From CBDCOD01 sp965219665 (GTDB lineage Bacteria; Pseudomonadota; Gammaproteobacteria; CAKMZV01): a DNA stretch of 22,706 nt. The notes beneath the pieces were generated by a model. That model was not told the DNA's origin. It saw nothing but the letters and a program-made list of their open reading frames with translations, and searched no databases. The position numbers and the translations under genes are program-made. The first letter of the stretch is position 1; each line of letters opens with the position of its first letter. Where the stretch lies: the NCBI GenBank assembly GCA_965219665.1, contig CBDCOD010000014.1, positions 1 through 22,706 of the forward strand. Reading direction: 5' to 3'. Of the stretch, positions 1 through 8,652 are shown piece after piece.

Positions 1-1
1 G

Positions 2-358
2 ACAGATATGCAAGCACAGTTTGTCACACTCAATGCGGTCACACACGGAGCATCCTATATAGAGGAAACTGTTTTTGAGGGGCGTTTTCATCATATCACG
101 CAGTTGAACAAAATGGGGGCAAATTTAACCCTTGATGGCAGATTCGTCCGCAGCCTTGGTGGTCAGAAATTGCGAGGAACAGAAACAGAAGCCAGTGATT
201 TACGCGCTTCGGCTGCGCTCATTCTGGCAGGGTTAGTAGCAGAAGGGGAAACACTCATCCATAAGGTGCATCATATTGATCGCGGTTATGAATTGATAGA
301 AGAAAAATTACGCCGTTTTAACGCAGATATACTCAGATTGCACCATGGTACCCGATAA
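2..358 (+). CDS. murA: UDP-N-acetylglucosamine 1-carboxyvinyltransferase, C-terminal part (5' end outside window)
   Basis: MurA transfers enolpyruvate from PEP to UDP-GlcNAc in the cytoplasm, the first committed step of peptidoglycan synthesis. Only the last ~118 residues are here. The frame is open at the window edge: Thr-Asp precede the first Met, matching the family motif P-T-D-M-Q-A-Q-F, so the ATG at position 8 is internal and not a start. Further family landmarks are the F-E-G-R-F stretch with the following Met-Gly-Ala, and S-D-L-R-A-S-A-A-L, whose Arg is the conserved active-site-region residue (Arg397 in E. coli). The end overlaps hisG by 14 nt, so the two are probably translationally coupled. 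The murA-hisG-hisD-hisC order is common in gamma- and betaproteobacteria. The only uncertainty is what lies upstream. Confidence 0.96.
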   Translation, partial: TDMQAQFVTLNAVTHGASYIEETVFEGRFHHITQLNKMGANLTLDGRFVRSLGGQKLRGTETEASDLRASAALILAGLVAEGETLIHKVHHIDRGYELIEEKLRRFNADILRLHHGTR

Positions 359-992
359 AAACACCGTTCGCATTGCCTTATCCAAAGGGCGGATTCTTAA
401 AGAGACTTTGCCACTCCTCCAAAAAATGGGGATTCATCCTGAAGAAAATTTAAACCATTCACGCAAGCTTATCTGCAACACCTCGCAAACAGCAGTGCAG
501 TTGATTATTGTGCGCGCTACTGATGCGCCTATATATGTACGCGAAGGTGCAGCAGATATAGGTATAGTTGGCAAAGATGTCTTAATGGAGTTAGGGGATT
601 ACCGCCACATTGGTGAGTACACTGATCTAAAAATAGCGCCGTGTAGCTTGTGCCTTGCTAGCGTAAACGGCAAACCATTAGACCCACATCAACGAGTGCG
701 CGTTGCCAGCAAGTATGTCAATATTGCACAGCAATGGCTCTCTGAGCGTGGGCAGCCCTTTGAGTTGGTTAAGCTGTATGGGTCAATGGAGTTGGCCCCT
801 TTGGTTAACCTTGCTGACTACATTGTTGATTTAGTCGATACAGGTAATACTCTCAAAGCAAATGGGTTAATGCCTATTGAGCACATCACATCTATCAGCA
901 CACGCTTAATTTACAATATTCACTCTCGCCGCACTAAACACCACATACTAAGCCCTTTGATGAAGCAATTTGAAGAGGCTGTCAATGATTAA
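345..992 (+). CDS. hisG: ATP phosphoribosyltransferase, short form (catalytic subunit)
   Basis: HisG condenses ATP with PRPP, the first step of histidine synthesis. The protein has 215 residues. It starts with the family's V-R-I-A-L-S-K-G-R block (residues 8-16) and has the A-D-I-G-I-V-G-K-D segment (70-78) and the PRPP-binding loop D-L-V-D-T-G-N-T-L (162-170). The ~290-residue long form carries a C-terminal ACT-like regulatory domain; here the chain stops at residue 215, so this is HisG-S. By family knowledge HisG-S works as a hetero-octamer with HisZ, a paralogue of histidyl-tRNA synthetase. No hisZ lies in this window; the hisS at 8667-9923 looks like a true synthetase. The ATG lies inside the murA end and hisD begins 8 nt before this stop. 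Confidence 0.96.
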   Translation: MVPDKNTVRIALSKGRILKETLPLLQKMGIHPEENLNHSRKLICNTSQTAVQLIIVRATDAPIYVREGAADIGIVGKDVLMELGDYRHIGEYTDLKIAPCSLCLASVNGKPLDPHQRVRVASKYVNIAQQWLSERGQPFELVKLYGSMELAPLVNLADYIVDLVDTGNTLKANGLMPIEHITSISTRLIYNIHSRRTKHHILSPLMKQFEEAVND

Positions 993-2268
993 ACGCCTAA
1001 GCACAGCAGACGAACAATTTACCAAGCAATTAGGTGCGCTGATTGCTTATGAGCAAACAATGGACACGACACTCTCTACTACTGTGCGCAATATCATTGA
1101 TGCCGTACGCACAGATGGTGATGCAGCACTTCAACAGATGAGCATACAGTTTGATCGTTTTAACCCAACGCCTCTACGAATCAGCACCGAACGCCTACAT
1201 AACAGCTACAACGTACTACCCAGCAAGGTGCAGCAAGCATTAAAAACTGCAGCACAGCGCATTGAGCGCTACCACCAGCGGCAGTTACAACAAGACTGGT
1301 CGTATGAAGAAGATAACATACGTTTAGGTCAGCAAATAACCCCTTTAGATAGTGTTGGGCTATATGTTCCTGGCGGTAAAGCAGCTTATCCTTCTACAGT
1401 ACTCATGAATGCCATTCCTGCCAAAGTCGCTGGCGTAAAACGCTTAGCGATGGTAACTCCCTGCCCTGATGGAGTCTTCAATGATGCAGTGCTCGGTGCA
1501 GCTTTTGTCGCTGATGTAGATGAGGTGTACTGCGTTGGTGGGGCGCATGCTGTAGCAGCATTAGCATACGGGACACAAAGCATTCAAGCAGTGGACAAAA
1601 TCGTAGGACCGGGCAATGTATTTGTAGCAGAAGCAAAGCGCCAAGTCTTTGGCAAAGTTGGTATTGACATGATAGCTGGTCCATCTGAAATAACCATCTT
1701 AACTGACGGCTCTTTGGATCCTGTGTGGGCTGCTATGGATTTATTCTCACAAGCAGAACACGATCAGCAAGCACAGTCCCTGCTACTATGTGATGATGAA
1801 GCATACTTAGATAATGTGGAAACCGCACTAAACCAACTCCTAACGACCATGCCACGTCAAGATATTATCCGTGAATCATTACATAGCCGTGGCGCGCTTA
1901 TTCTGACCAAAAGCATAGATGAAGGCATTGAATTAGTCAATCGTATTGCGCCTGAACACTTAGAGCTGGCTGTGCCCCAGCCTGAGGAATTACTCAAAAA
2001 CATAAAACATGCAGGCGCTATTTTTATGGGCAACATGACTCCAGAAGTGCTTGGTGACTATTGCTTAGGACCCAACCATGTTCTACCCACCGCAGGAACA
2101 GCACGCTTTTCTTCACCCTTAGGTACATACGACTTTCAAAAACGTTCCAGCTTGATGTTTGTACAAAGCGGAGCAGCGACTCTCTATAACACCTCTGCCA
2201 CCTTAGCAGACTATGAGGCACTTCCTGCCCATGCTGAAGCGGCACGATTGCGCCTACGTACGCTATAA
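985..2268 (+). CDS. hisD: Histidinol dehydrogenase
   Basis: HisD oxidises L-histidinol to L-histidine in two NAD-dependent steps, ending the histidine pathway. I chose the ATG at 985 over an in-frame TTG at 970 because AGAGG at 974-978 lies six bases before it; this gives 427 residues, the normal family length. In this numbering the zinc ligands are Gln256 and His259 (Q-A-E-H-D motif), Asp358 and His416, and the catalytic pair is Glu324-His325 in the A-P-E-H-L-E-L block. The G-P-N-H-V-L-P-T signature follows the Asp ligand. The gene overlaps hisG by 8 nt and is followed two bases later by hisC, so hisG-hisD-hisC reads as one operon. All catalytic and metal residues are present. Confidence 0.96.
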   Translation: MIKRLSTADEQFTKQLGALIAYEQTMDTTLSTTVRNIIDAVRTDGDAALQQMSIQFDRFNPTPLRISTERLHNSYNVLPSKVQQALKTAAQRIERYHQRQLQQDWSYEEDNIRLGQQITPLDSVGLYVPGGKAAYPSTVLMNAIPAKVAGVKRLAMVTPCPDGVFNDAVLGAAFVADVDEVYCVGGAHAVAALAYGTQSIQAVDKIVGPGNVFVAEAKRQVFGKVGIDMIAGPSEITILTDGSLDPVWAAMDLFSQAEHDQQAQSLLLCDDEAYLDNVETALNQLLTTMPRQDIIRESLHSRGALILTKSIDEGIELVNRIAPEHLELAVPQPEELLKNIKHAGAIFMGNMTPEVLGDYCLGPNHVLPTAGTARFSSPLGTYDFQKRSSLMFVQSGAATLYNTSATLADYEALPAHAEAARLRLRTL

Positions 2269-2270
2269 AA

Positions 2271-3347
2271 GTGATAGATAGAACGCCCCAAAATCTCATA
2301 CGCCAATCTGTTCAAAATATGCAGGCATACCATGCTACGCACTGCCCCAGAAGCACCATTAAATTGGATGCAATGGAAAACACACACACTACCCCTCAAG
2401 CATTGCAACAGTTATGGCAAAACAGTGTTCCAGATTTAGCCCTTAACCGCTATCCTGACAGCAACCAAGACATATTGAAAGCAGCACTATCAAGCTACTT
2501 GCAGTTGTCTGCCAAGCAGTTATTACTAGGCAATGGATCAGATGAACTTATCCAACTACTTATGTTAGCATGCTGTGAGAACGACAGCACTGTAATGACC
2601 TTTGACCCCAGTTTTGTCATGTACCAACATAGTGCCACGTTTTGCCGCATTCCCTGTCATCGCGTGCCGCTTACCGCCCAATTTGATATAGATATATCGG
2701 CAACACTACAAGCCATTGAACAACACCAACCACGCCTCATTTTTATTGCCTATCCGAATAATCCAACTGGTAATCTATGGAGCGATGCGCACTTAAAAAG
2801 AATCATAGAAGCCAGTACTGGTTTGGTCATTATAGATGAAGCTTATTATGACTTTGCTCGAACAAGCCTCATATCTTGGCAGCAAAAATACCCACATTTG
2901 ATTGTAATTAGAACTTTCTCTAAACTGGGGCTTGCTGGGTTAAGATTGGGCTATATGATTGCTCAGGAACAATGGATTGAGCAAATTAACAAAGTACGCA
3001 TGCCTTATAACATCAATAGCGTTACCCAGCAATGGGTTACATTATTTTTAAGCCAACCGCACCTATTGACCACGCAAAGCGATTACATTATTAATGAACG
3101 CAACGCTATCAGCCAGCAATTAGCAGATATCCCCTATATTGAGCAGGTTTTCCCCAGTGCTGCTAATTTTATACTAACCAAAGTAGCAACCACCTCAGCC
3201 AATAAAGTATGCCAGCACTTATTAGATAATCAAATCTTAATCAAAAATTTTCACGGCACGCATCCTACATTAGACAATTGCATTCGCATCAGCATAGGGA
3301 CTACAGACGAAAATGAATCCCTAATGACTGCCCTAAAAACGTACTAA
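2271..3347 (+). CDS. hisC: Histidinol-phosphate aminotransferase
   Basis: HisC is a PLP-dependent class I/II aminotransferase that makes histidinol phosphate from imidazole acetol phosphate and glutamate. The 358-residue protein shows K-L-D-A-M-E-N (31-37), Y-P-N-N-P-T-G (161-167), the PLP-ring Asp in I-I-D-E-A-Y (187-192) and the Schiff-base lysine Lys218 in R-T-F-S-K-L-G, followed by L-A-G-L-R-L-G-Y. The start is taken as GTG at 2271, two bases after the hisD stop, because the next Met (residue 17) would remove the conserved R-Q-S-V-Q-N-x-Q-A-Y-H segment. No clear ribosome-binding site precedes the GTG, which suggests coupling to hisD termination. Pseudomonads keep a DegS-type protease gene between hisC and the next gene; none is present here. 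Confidence 0.94.
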   Translation: MIDRTPQNLIRQSVQNMQAYHATHCPRSTIKLDAMENTHTTPQALQQLWQNSVPDLALNRYPDSNQDILKAALSSYLQLSAKQLLLGNGSDELIQLLMLACCENDSTVMTFDPSFVMYQHSATFCRIPCHRVPLTAQFDIDISATLQAIEQHQPRLIFIAYPNNPTGNLWSDAHLKRIIEASTGLVIIDEAYYDFARTSLISWQQKYPHLIVIRTFSKLGLAGLRLGYMIAQEQWIEQINKVRMPYNINSVTQQWVTLFLSQPHLLTTQSDYIINERNAISQQLADIPYIEQVFPSAANFILTKVATTSANKVCQHLLDNQILIKNFHGTHPTLDNCIRISIGTTDENESLMTALKTY

Positions 3348-3359
3348 ATAGATCCATAT

Positions 3360-4106
3360 ATGATAGAAACATCAGCACTATTATCGTACACAGACACCCT
3401 ACTTAATAGCAATAGCATCAAGGACTACTGCCCCAACGGGCTCCAAGTACAGGGCACAAATCATATACAAACCATCATAGGTGGGGTTAGTGCCTCACAG
3501 GCTTTAATTGAACAGGCAATTGAACAACAAGCAGATGCACTATTAGTACACCATGGCTATTTCTGGAACAATGAACCACCGTGCATTGTCGGCATGAAGT
3601 ATCGCCGTATTGCCGCACTCATACAAAACCACATCAATCTCATTGTCTATCATCTACCCCTTGACGCACATCCTGAACTAGGCAATAACGCTCTATTAGG
3701 AAAAGCGCTCGGCATACAAAACGTTCAGGTTCATCCAGACAACCCATACCTGTGGTATGGTAATATTGTAGAAAGCCCAATACAAGCCTTTATAGAACGC
3801 GCTGAACAAGCAGTGCAACGCACACCACTCCACCTTTCTGGCGGCAATCGTAGTGTACAAAAAATCGGTTGGTGTACAGGCGGCGCACAAGATATGATTG
3901 AACAAGCAGCAGCATTAGGCTGCGATGCTTTTATCAGTGGAGAATGCAGTGAAAGAACAACCCACCTTGCTGTTGAATTAGGTATTGATTACCTTAGTTG
4001 TGGCCACCACAACACAGAAACCTTTGGGGTACAGGCATTAGGCGTGCACCTTGCTGAGCACTTTGAGATAGACTTTCATTTTATTAATATTCCTAATCCC
4101 GTATAG
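3360..4106 (+). CDS. ybgI: Nif3/YbgI-family dinuclear-metal protein (GTP cyclohydrolase 1 type 2 homolog)
   Basis: The 248 residues match the length of E. coli YbgI (247). Members form toroidal hexamers with a two-metal site; the physiological reaction is not firmly settled, although the family is often annotated as GTP cyclohydrolase 1 type 2. The expected metal ligands are visible: His64-His65 in V-H-H-G-Y-F-W, Asp102 in Y-H-L-P-L-D-A-H, and His216 with Glu220 in C-G-H-H-N-T-E-T-F-G. It starts 12 nt after hisC and is probably the last gene of the murA-his operon. It faces bioB convergently across 40 bp with no recognisable terminator hairpin. Family assignment is secure; cellular role is not. 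Confidence 0.92.
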   Translation: MIETSALLSYTDTLLNSNSIKDYCPNGLQVQGTNHIQTIIGGVSASQALIEQAIEQQADALLVHHGYFWNNEPPCIVGMKYRRIAALIQNHINLIVYHLPLDAHPELGNNALLGKALGIQNVQVHPDNPYLWYGNIVESPIQAFIERAEQAVQRTPLHLSGGNRSVQKIGWCTGGAQDMIEQAAALGCDAFISGECSERTTHLAVELGIDYLSCGHHNTETFGVQALGVHLAEHFEIDFHFINIPNPV

Positions 4107-4146
4107 AACGGTACTAAGGCTAAGCGCATAGAAACTACAGAATAGA

Positions 4147-5175
4147 TTAAGCAGATTGCTGGTCAGTTAAATCTGTAATTTGTGGACGCTCAATACGCAT
4201 GCCTAACTTCTCTAACAAAATTTTATCTGAAGAGGCTTCTGGATTATCGGTCGTGAGCAGTTTCTCACCATAGAAAATAGAATTAGCACCCGCCAAAAAG
4301 CATAATGCTTGCATTTGCTCATTCATTTCATTGCGCCCTGCCGACAAGCGCACACGCGACTTAGGCATCACAATCCGTGCTACTGCAATAACCCGTATAA
4401 ATTCAAAAGCATCCGTTTTATCCCGCATATCTGCCAACGGAGTACCTTCAATAGGCACCAATAAATTGATAGGAACACTCTCAGGGTGGTGGGGTAAATT
4501 AGCAAAAGTACGCAATAACTCTGCCCTATCTTCATGCGCCTCACCCAGACCAATAATGCCGCCTGAGCATACCTTCATCCCATTGGTACGAACCATTTCC
4601 AATGTATCCAAACGATCCTGAAAAGTGCGCGTGGTAATCACTTTAGGATAATAAGCCTCCGCCGTATCTAAATTATGGTTGTAATAATCTAAACCGGCAT
4701 CATACAACTGCTTTGCTTGATCTGCATCCAACATACCCAAAGTTGCGCACACTTCTAAGCCTAAGCCCTTCACTTCTTCAACCATATCCAGCACCTGAGC
4801 GAACTGCTTACCTTTGGGGTTGCGCCATGCAGCTCCCATACAAAAGCGCGTAGCACCTGCCTCCTTCGCTTTCTTTGCTTGCTCAACCACCGCGGACACT
4901 TCCATCATCCGCTCCTTCTCAACACCTGTACTATAGCGCGCGCTTTGTGAGCAATATGCACAATCCTCTGCGCAGCCACCCGTCTTGATATTACATAGAG
5001 TGCTTACCTGTATGGCATTGGCATCAAAATGCTTCCTATGTATGCCTTGTGCAGTAAAAACCAAATCATTAAAGGGCAAATTAAATAGTGCCTGAATCGT
5101 ATCCAATGACCAATCATGGCGCACAACCGACTGAGTGACGAAGTGTAAGGACTGTGGTAGGTAGGTATTATTCAT
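4147..5175 (-). CDS. bioB: Biotin synthase
   Basis: BioB is a radical-SAM enzyme that inserts sulfur into dethiobiotin. The radical-SAM cluster cysteines are C68, C72 and C75 in the C-A-E-D-C-A-Y-C-S-Q-S motif. The second (2Fe-2S) cluster's expected ligands are also present, in C-M-G-A-A-W-R, V-C-A-T-L-G, K-V-C-S-G-G and R-V-R-L-S-A-G-R. I use the ATG at 5175 (342 residues) rather than an in-frame TTG six bases upstream; neither has a convincing ribosome-binding site. The N-terminus is somewhat longer than in E. coli BioB. The gene stands alone: no bioA, bioF, bioC or bioD is in the window. It is separated from der by ~155 bp holding a possible promoter and BirA-like operator, so it probably has its own transcript. 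Confidence 0.96.
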   Translation of the reverse strand: MNNTYLPQSLHFVTQSVVRHDWSLDTIQALFNLPFNDLVFTAQGIHRKHFDANAIQVSTLCNIKTGGCAEDCAYCSQSARYSTGVEKERMMEVSAVVEQAKKAKEAGATRFCMGAAWRNPKGKQFAQVLDMVEEVKGLGLEVCATLGMLDADQAKQLYDAGLDYYNHNLDTAEAYYPKVITTRTFQDRLDTLEMVRTNGMKVCSGGIIGLGEAHEDRAELLRTFANLPHHPESVPINLLVPIEGTPLADMRDKTDAFEFIRVIAVARIVMPKSRVRLSAGRNEMNEQMQALCFLAGANSIFYGEKLLTTDNPEASSDKILLEKLGMRIERPQITDLTDQQSA

Positions 5176-5226
5176 AAACAATGTACTAAAAAGGCTATCG
5201 CATAAGCCATGTTTCTGTTCATTACG

Positions 5227-5269
5227 TTAAACGTATCAAATGCAATGTATTTTACACGTTTTGAGTCAA
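5227..5269 (-). promoter_or_regulatory. Possible bioB promoter with BirA-like operator
   Basis: Reading the minus strand, a TTGACT -35-like box (5264-5269) is followed by half-sites TGTAAA and GTTTA. The hexamers GTAAAA (5250-5255) and GTTTAA (5227-5232) are 17 bases apart, the spacing expected for the BirA operator of the TTGTAAACC-N15-GGTTTACAA type. About 11 of 18 operator positions match. The -10 region is poor. A perfect odd palindrome, TACGTT-A-AACGTA, lies at 5223-5235. BirA control is known for bio genes in many gammaproteobacteria; its use here is inference. Confidence 0.32.
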
Positions 5270-5330
5270 AATAGGCATACACATAAATCAACGATTATGC
5301 TGTCCACATATTTTGTAAAAATTATTATGG

Positions 5331-6725
5331 TTATTTTTTACGTTTAACAAATTTTAATAATCTCTTACGTTGTTCTTTTTGGCGATTACTTAGGACATTC
5401 TTACGCCCCGCAAAAGGATTCTCAGTGGTTTTGAACTGTAGTTTGAGCGGTGTACCAAACAAACCAAACGACTCACGAAAAGTGTTTTCTAAATAGCGCT
5501 TATAACTATCTGGCAATTTATTTAGCTGATTGCCGTGAATCACAATCGTAGGTGGGTAATGCCCGCCCAAGTGTACATAGCGCATCCGAATAGCTCGACC
5601 ACGCACTATCGGAGGAGGATGATGCGCCTTAATCGCACTAAAAGTTGTATTGAGCACACTGGTGCTTATTTTTTTCTGTGCGGCATCATGTGCCTCTAAA
5701 ACACACGACCACATTTTTTTGATACCAAACCCTTTCAGAGCAGATATACGTGGCCTACGCGCATAGTTAATATAGGACAGTTTAAGATCTAAATCACGCT
5801 CCACTTTGCTCACTTGTGATGCCTGCAAGTCATCGCTTTTATTGATAGCAATAACCAATGCTCTGCCTGCTTCAATCACTAAACCAATCAAATGACTATC
5901 TTGATCCGTAATACCCTCTTGCGCATCACAAACAACAATCACCACCTGTGCTAACTCAATGGCTTCCAAGGCTTTTACTGCGCTAAATTTTTCTATTTTA
6001 TCATTGACTTTTGCACGGCGGCGCAAGCCGGCAGTATCAACCAATTCATAGCTAATATTCTCACGTTCAAAAGGCACAATAACACTATCGCGTGTCGTTC
6101 CCGGCATGTCAAACGCCAAAACACGCTTGCTTCCAACTAAGCAATTTATCAGAGTTGATTTACCAACATTTGGCCTACCAATTACTGCTACGCGAATAGC
6201 TGGATTTGTACACGCATCAGGTTCAGGTTCTTGCTCTGAAAAATAAGTGCAAACCACATCAGCCAATTGACGCACACCGCGCCAATGTGCAGCGGCAATA
6301 GCATAGACTTCACCCAATCCTAATTCACTGAATTCCGCATTAAGTTGATCAAAATCTGCCCGCTCTGATTTATTTGCCACCACAATAACACGGCAGCCCA
6401 TAGCCCTCAGATGCTGTGCAATTTCTATATCGCCATGCACTAAGCCACTTTGGCCATCCACCAAAAAAACAACTACCTGTGCTTCTTGAATAGCCAGCTG
6501 TACTTGATCTTGCATCAAGGTTTCTATTGCATCAGGATTGCCAAAAATACCACCCGTATCAATGACCCAAAAATCTCTTTTCCCCATTTTGGATCGGCCA
6601 TACTTCCGATCGCGAGTTAGGCCAGGTTTATCAACTACTAAAGCATCACGCGAACGCGTTAAACAATTAAACAGTGTAGATTTGCCAACATTAGGTCGAC
6701 CGACTATAGCAACGCAAGGTAACAT
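5331..6725 (-). CDS. der: Ribosome-assembly GTPase Der (EngA)
   Basis: Der is an essential GTPase for 50S subunit maturation, with two tandem GTPase domains and a C-terminal KH-like domain. Domain 1 has the P-loop G-R-P-N-V-G-K-S at residues 9-16 and D-T-G-G at about 56-59. Domain 2 has a second G-R-P-N-V-G-K-S at 183-190, D-T-A-G at 230-233 and N-K-S-D at 295-298. The KH-like domain covers roughly 355-440, followed by a basic tail rich in Arg and Lys. The length of 464 is a little below E. coli (490). One oddity is that the guanine-specificity motif of domain 1 reads N-K-S-E (118-121) instead of N-K-x-D; I believe acidic swaps occur in some Der proteins. The ATG is 11 bases after the bamB stop, in the same order as in E. 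coli. Confidence 0.97.
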   Translation of the reverse strand: MLPCVAIVGRPNVGKSTLFNCLTRSRDALVVDKPGLTRDRKYGRSKMGKRDFWVIDTGGIFGNPDAIETLMQDQVQLAIQEAQVVVFLVDGQSGLVHGDIEIAQHLRAMGCRVIVVANKSERADFDQLNAEFSELGLGEVYAIAAAHWRGVRQLADVVCTYFSEQEPEPDACTNPAIRVAVIGRPNVGKSTLINCLVGSKRVLAFDMPGTTRDSVIVPFERENISYELVDTAGLRRRAKVNDKIEKFSAVKALEAIELAQVVIVVCDAQEGITDQDSHLIGLVIEAGRALVIAINKSDDLQASQVSKVERDLDLKLSYINYARRPRISALKGFGIKKMWSCVLEAHDAAQKKISTSVLNTTFSAIKAHHPPPIVRGRAIRMRYVHLGGHYPPTIVIHGNQLNKLPDSYKRYLENTFRESFGLFGTPLKLQFKTTENPFAGRKNVLSNRQKEQRKRLLKFVKRKK

Positions 6726-6736
6726 AGTGCCTTGCC

Positions 6737-7975
6737 TTACCCTGCATCACTATCATCAGCGTATATGGCAACGATATGCCCTTGCTGGTTCAAATAGAAT
6801 AAGTAACCTTCATCATCTGATACTGCTTGTATGGCCCATGGAGAAGAACTCAAATAGCGTGCCAACAAGCGCCCGTCTTCGGCAGAAAACCATATAATCC
6901 TACCTAAATTATCGCTCACGACCCATTTATCTTTGTGACGCAATATTGCACTCAATTGTAAACCAGACAGTGCTTCTTGCTTCCAGAGGCTTTGCCCTCC
7001 TACAGGATCAAACAAATATAATTGACCATAAAAACTCTGCGCCAAAAGCCCTTGCTTTAAGTAGTGCATAGGCTGAAATATGAATTCATCACGCTGCCAT
7101 AGTATTTGCCGCCGCTTCCAATCAAAAGCAAACCATGGATTGTTCCAAACACTCGCATAAATCACATCCCCTACTGATAAAAAAGTACCCTGAACATCAA
7201 CTATAGACTCTAAATCCGAGTAACCTTGTGGCTGCGCAACGACTACTCTATTCAACACCTTGCCTGTGTTATTGTCTAATAGTATAACAGCACCAGTGTC
7301 TGTGCCCAATACGATAGTATCATCTACGACAAACAGCGCATTTTTTCCCAATATACTCAATTTAGTAGGCGCCTGATCTACAAATACCCATTGCTGTTGC
7401 CCATCTATGAGAGAGAGTTTATACACACGACCGTCCGCAGTTTCTACTAAAACAGCATCTTTAATCGGTTTGATATTAGCAATGCTTGTTGTCAGCTGTT
7501 TACGCCATACCTCAGCACCGGTCAGCCCTTCTAACACCACAACATGCCCCTTGGTCGTACCAATGTACAGATAGCGCTGATCCTGAATGATGCCCGTACT
7601 AATAGACTCTTTCAGATTTATCTGCCATACATCACTGCCATCATATTTATCTATAGCGTATATATTGCCTGCTGGCATTGGCACGATTACTTGCTGCAAG
7701 AAAAGCCCCAAACGCAAATGCTGCGCTTGATTACGCTGAAAACTCAGCAAGTTGCGTTTATCCGTTTCACGCCACCACGCAATAGAAAAACCTGTACTAT
7801 CTAAGCCATCGGGCAGCACGCCTTGACCACTGCCTGTTACCAACAAACGATTATTAAGGCTTTGATCCACCTGAACCCTGTGCGGCTTTTCTACATGGTC
7901 ATCCACCGTAGAACACCCGCCTAATAGCAACAGGCAACTCACAATAAACCCACAGCTCCTAAGGAAAACAGGCAT
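6737..7975 (-). CDS. bamB: Outer-membrane assembly lipoprotein BamB (YfgL)
   Basis: BamB is the beta-propeller lipoprotein of the BAM complex, which folds beta-barrel proteins into the outer membrane from the periplasmic side. The N-terminus is a lipoprotein signal: Arg6, a hydrophobic stretch to residue 20 and the lipobox L-L-G-G-C, with Cys21 as the expected lipidated residue. The rest of the 412-residue chain contains repeated PQQ-propeller blade motifs (for example I-Y-A-I-D-K-Y-D-G, L-T-G-A-E-V-W-R, S-L-I-D-G-Q-Q-Q-W and D-P-V-G-G-Q-S-L-W-K). It starts two bases after the yfgM stop and ends 11 bases before der, so translation of the three is likely coupled. Length is slightly above the E. 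coli protein (392). Confidence 0.94.
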   Translation of the reverse strand: MPVFLRSCGFIVSCLLLLGGCSTVDDHVEKPHRVQVDQSLNNRLLVTGSGQGVLPDGLDSTGFSIAWWRETDKRNLLSFQRNQAQHLRLGLFLQQVIVPMPAGNIYAIDKYDGSDVWQINLKESISTGIIQDQRYLYIGTTKGHVVVLEGLTGAEVWRKQLTTSIANIKPIKDAVLVETADGRVYKLSLIDGQQQWVFVDQAPTKLSILGKNALFVVDDTIVLGTDTGAVILLDNNTGKVLNRVVVAQPQGYSDLESIVDVQGTFLSVGDVIYASVWNNPWFAFDWKRRQILWQRDEFIFQPMHYLKQGLLAQSFYGQLYLFDPVGGQSLWKQEALSGLQLSAILRHKDKWVVSDNLGRIIWFSAEDGRLLARYLSSSPWAIQAVSDDEGYLFYLNQQGHIVAIYADDSDAG

Positions 7976-7977
7976 GA

Positions 7978-8622
7978 CTATCGCCTATTAGCAATATCGT
8001 TACGTTTCAGTTTCACCAATTCTTTCAGTTGAGAATGCTCAGGTAAATTTTTTGAGGCATTATCCAATGCCGTACGTGCAGCATCGTACTGACCTTTAAC
8101 TTGGTAAGCATCTGACTGAATAATATAAAAATTAGATAATGCACTTTCACCTAAAACCTGCCCTAATTGCTCGTTGACCAACGCTAATGCATCATCTGGT
8201 CTATCTATATCAATATACAAGCGTGCTAACCGATTAGCAGTTATTTCACGCACCACCTGTTCTGGCTGCTCATCCAATAAAGTCCGTAATTGCTTAACAG
8301 CTAACTCCTTCATATTATTTTCATAATAATGCTGTGCTAAATGCAGGCGCGCGCTCATCAGATACGGTGTATCCTGATACTCATTCTCTAATACAGACAA
8401 AGAAGCTTCAATTTGTGCCTCTTGTTGGCTATCCAACGCAGTGCGTAATTGCTCAAATGTTTGGAAAGCGCCTTGCTGATGCTGCTCTACCAAATTGCTC
8501 CACACTATCCAGCCAGTTATAGAGCCTACGCTAATCACTGCGCTGGCAATGAGTACCACCGCATTCTGTCGCAGCCATCTTTTCACACGATCTATCTGTT
8601 GCTGCTGTGTTAATTGATCCAT
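7978..8622 (-). CDS. yfgM: YfgM family inner-membrane TPR protein
   Basis: YfgM-family proteins are inner-membrane proteins with one N-terminal transmembrane segment and a periplasmic TPR-like domain, described in E. coli as an ancillary partner of the SecYEG translocon with PpiD. Here a basic cytoplasmic N-terminus is followed by a transmembrane helix at about residues 21-41 and then a helical repeat domain of ~170 residues (including a Y-L-M-S-A-R-L-H-L-A-Q-H-Y-Y repeat segment). Start: the ATG at 8622 has AAGGAG six bases upstream, whereas the TTG at 8625 is too close to it; this gives 214 residues. It sits between hisS and bamB as in E. coli. The assignment rests on topology, length and location more than on catalytic motifs, as the family has none. 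Confidence 0.88.
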   Translation of the reverse strand: MDQLTQQQQIDRVKRWLRQNAVVLIASAVISVGSITGWIVWSNLVEQHQQGAFQTFEQLRTALDSQQEAQIEASLSVLENEYQDTPYLMSARLHLAQHYYENNMKELAVKQLRTLLDEQPEQVVREITANRLARLYIDIDRPDDALALVNEQLGQVLGESALSNFYIIQSDAYQVKGQYDAARTALDNASKNLPEHSQLKELVKLKRNDIANRR

Positions 8623-8652
8623 CAATCACTCCTTAATATTTTATTAATCAAA

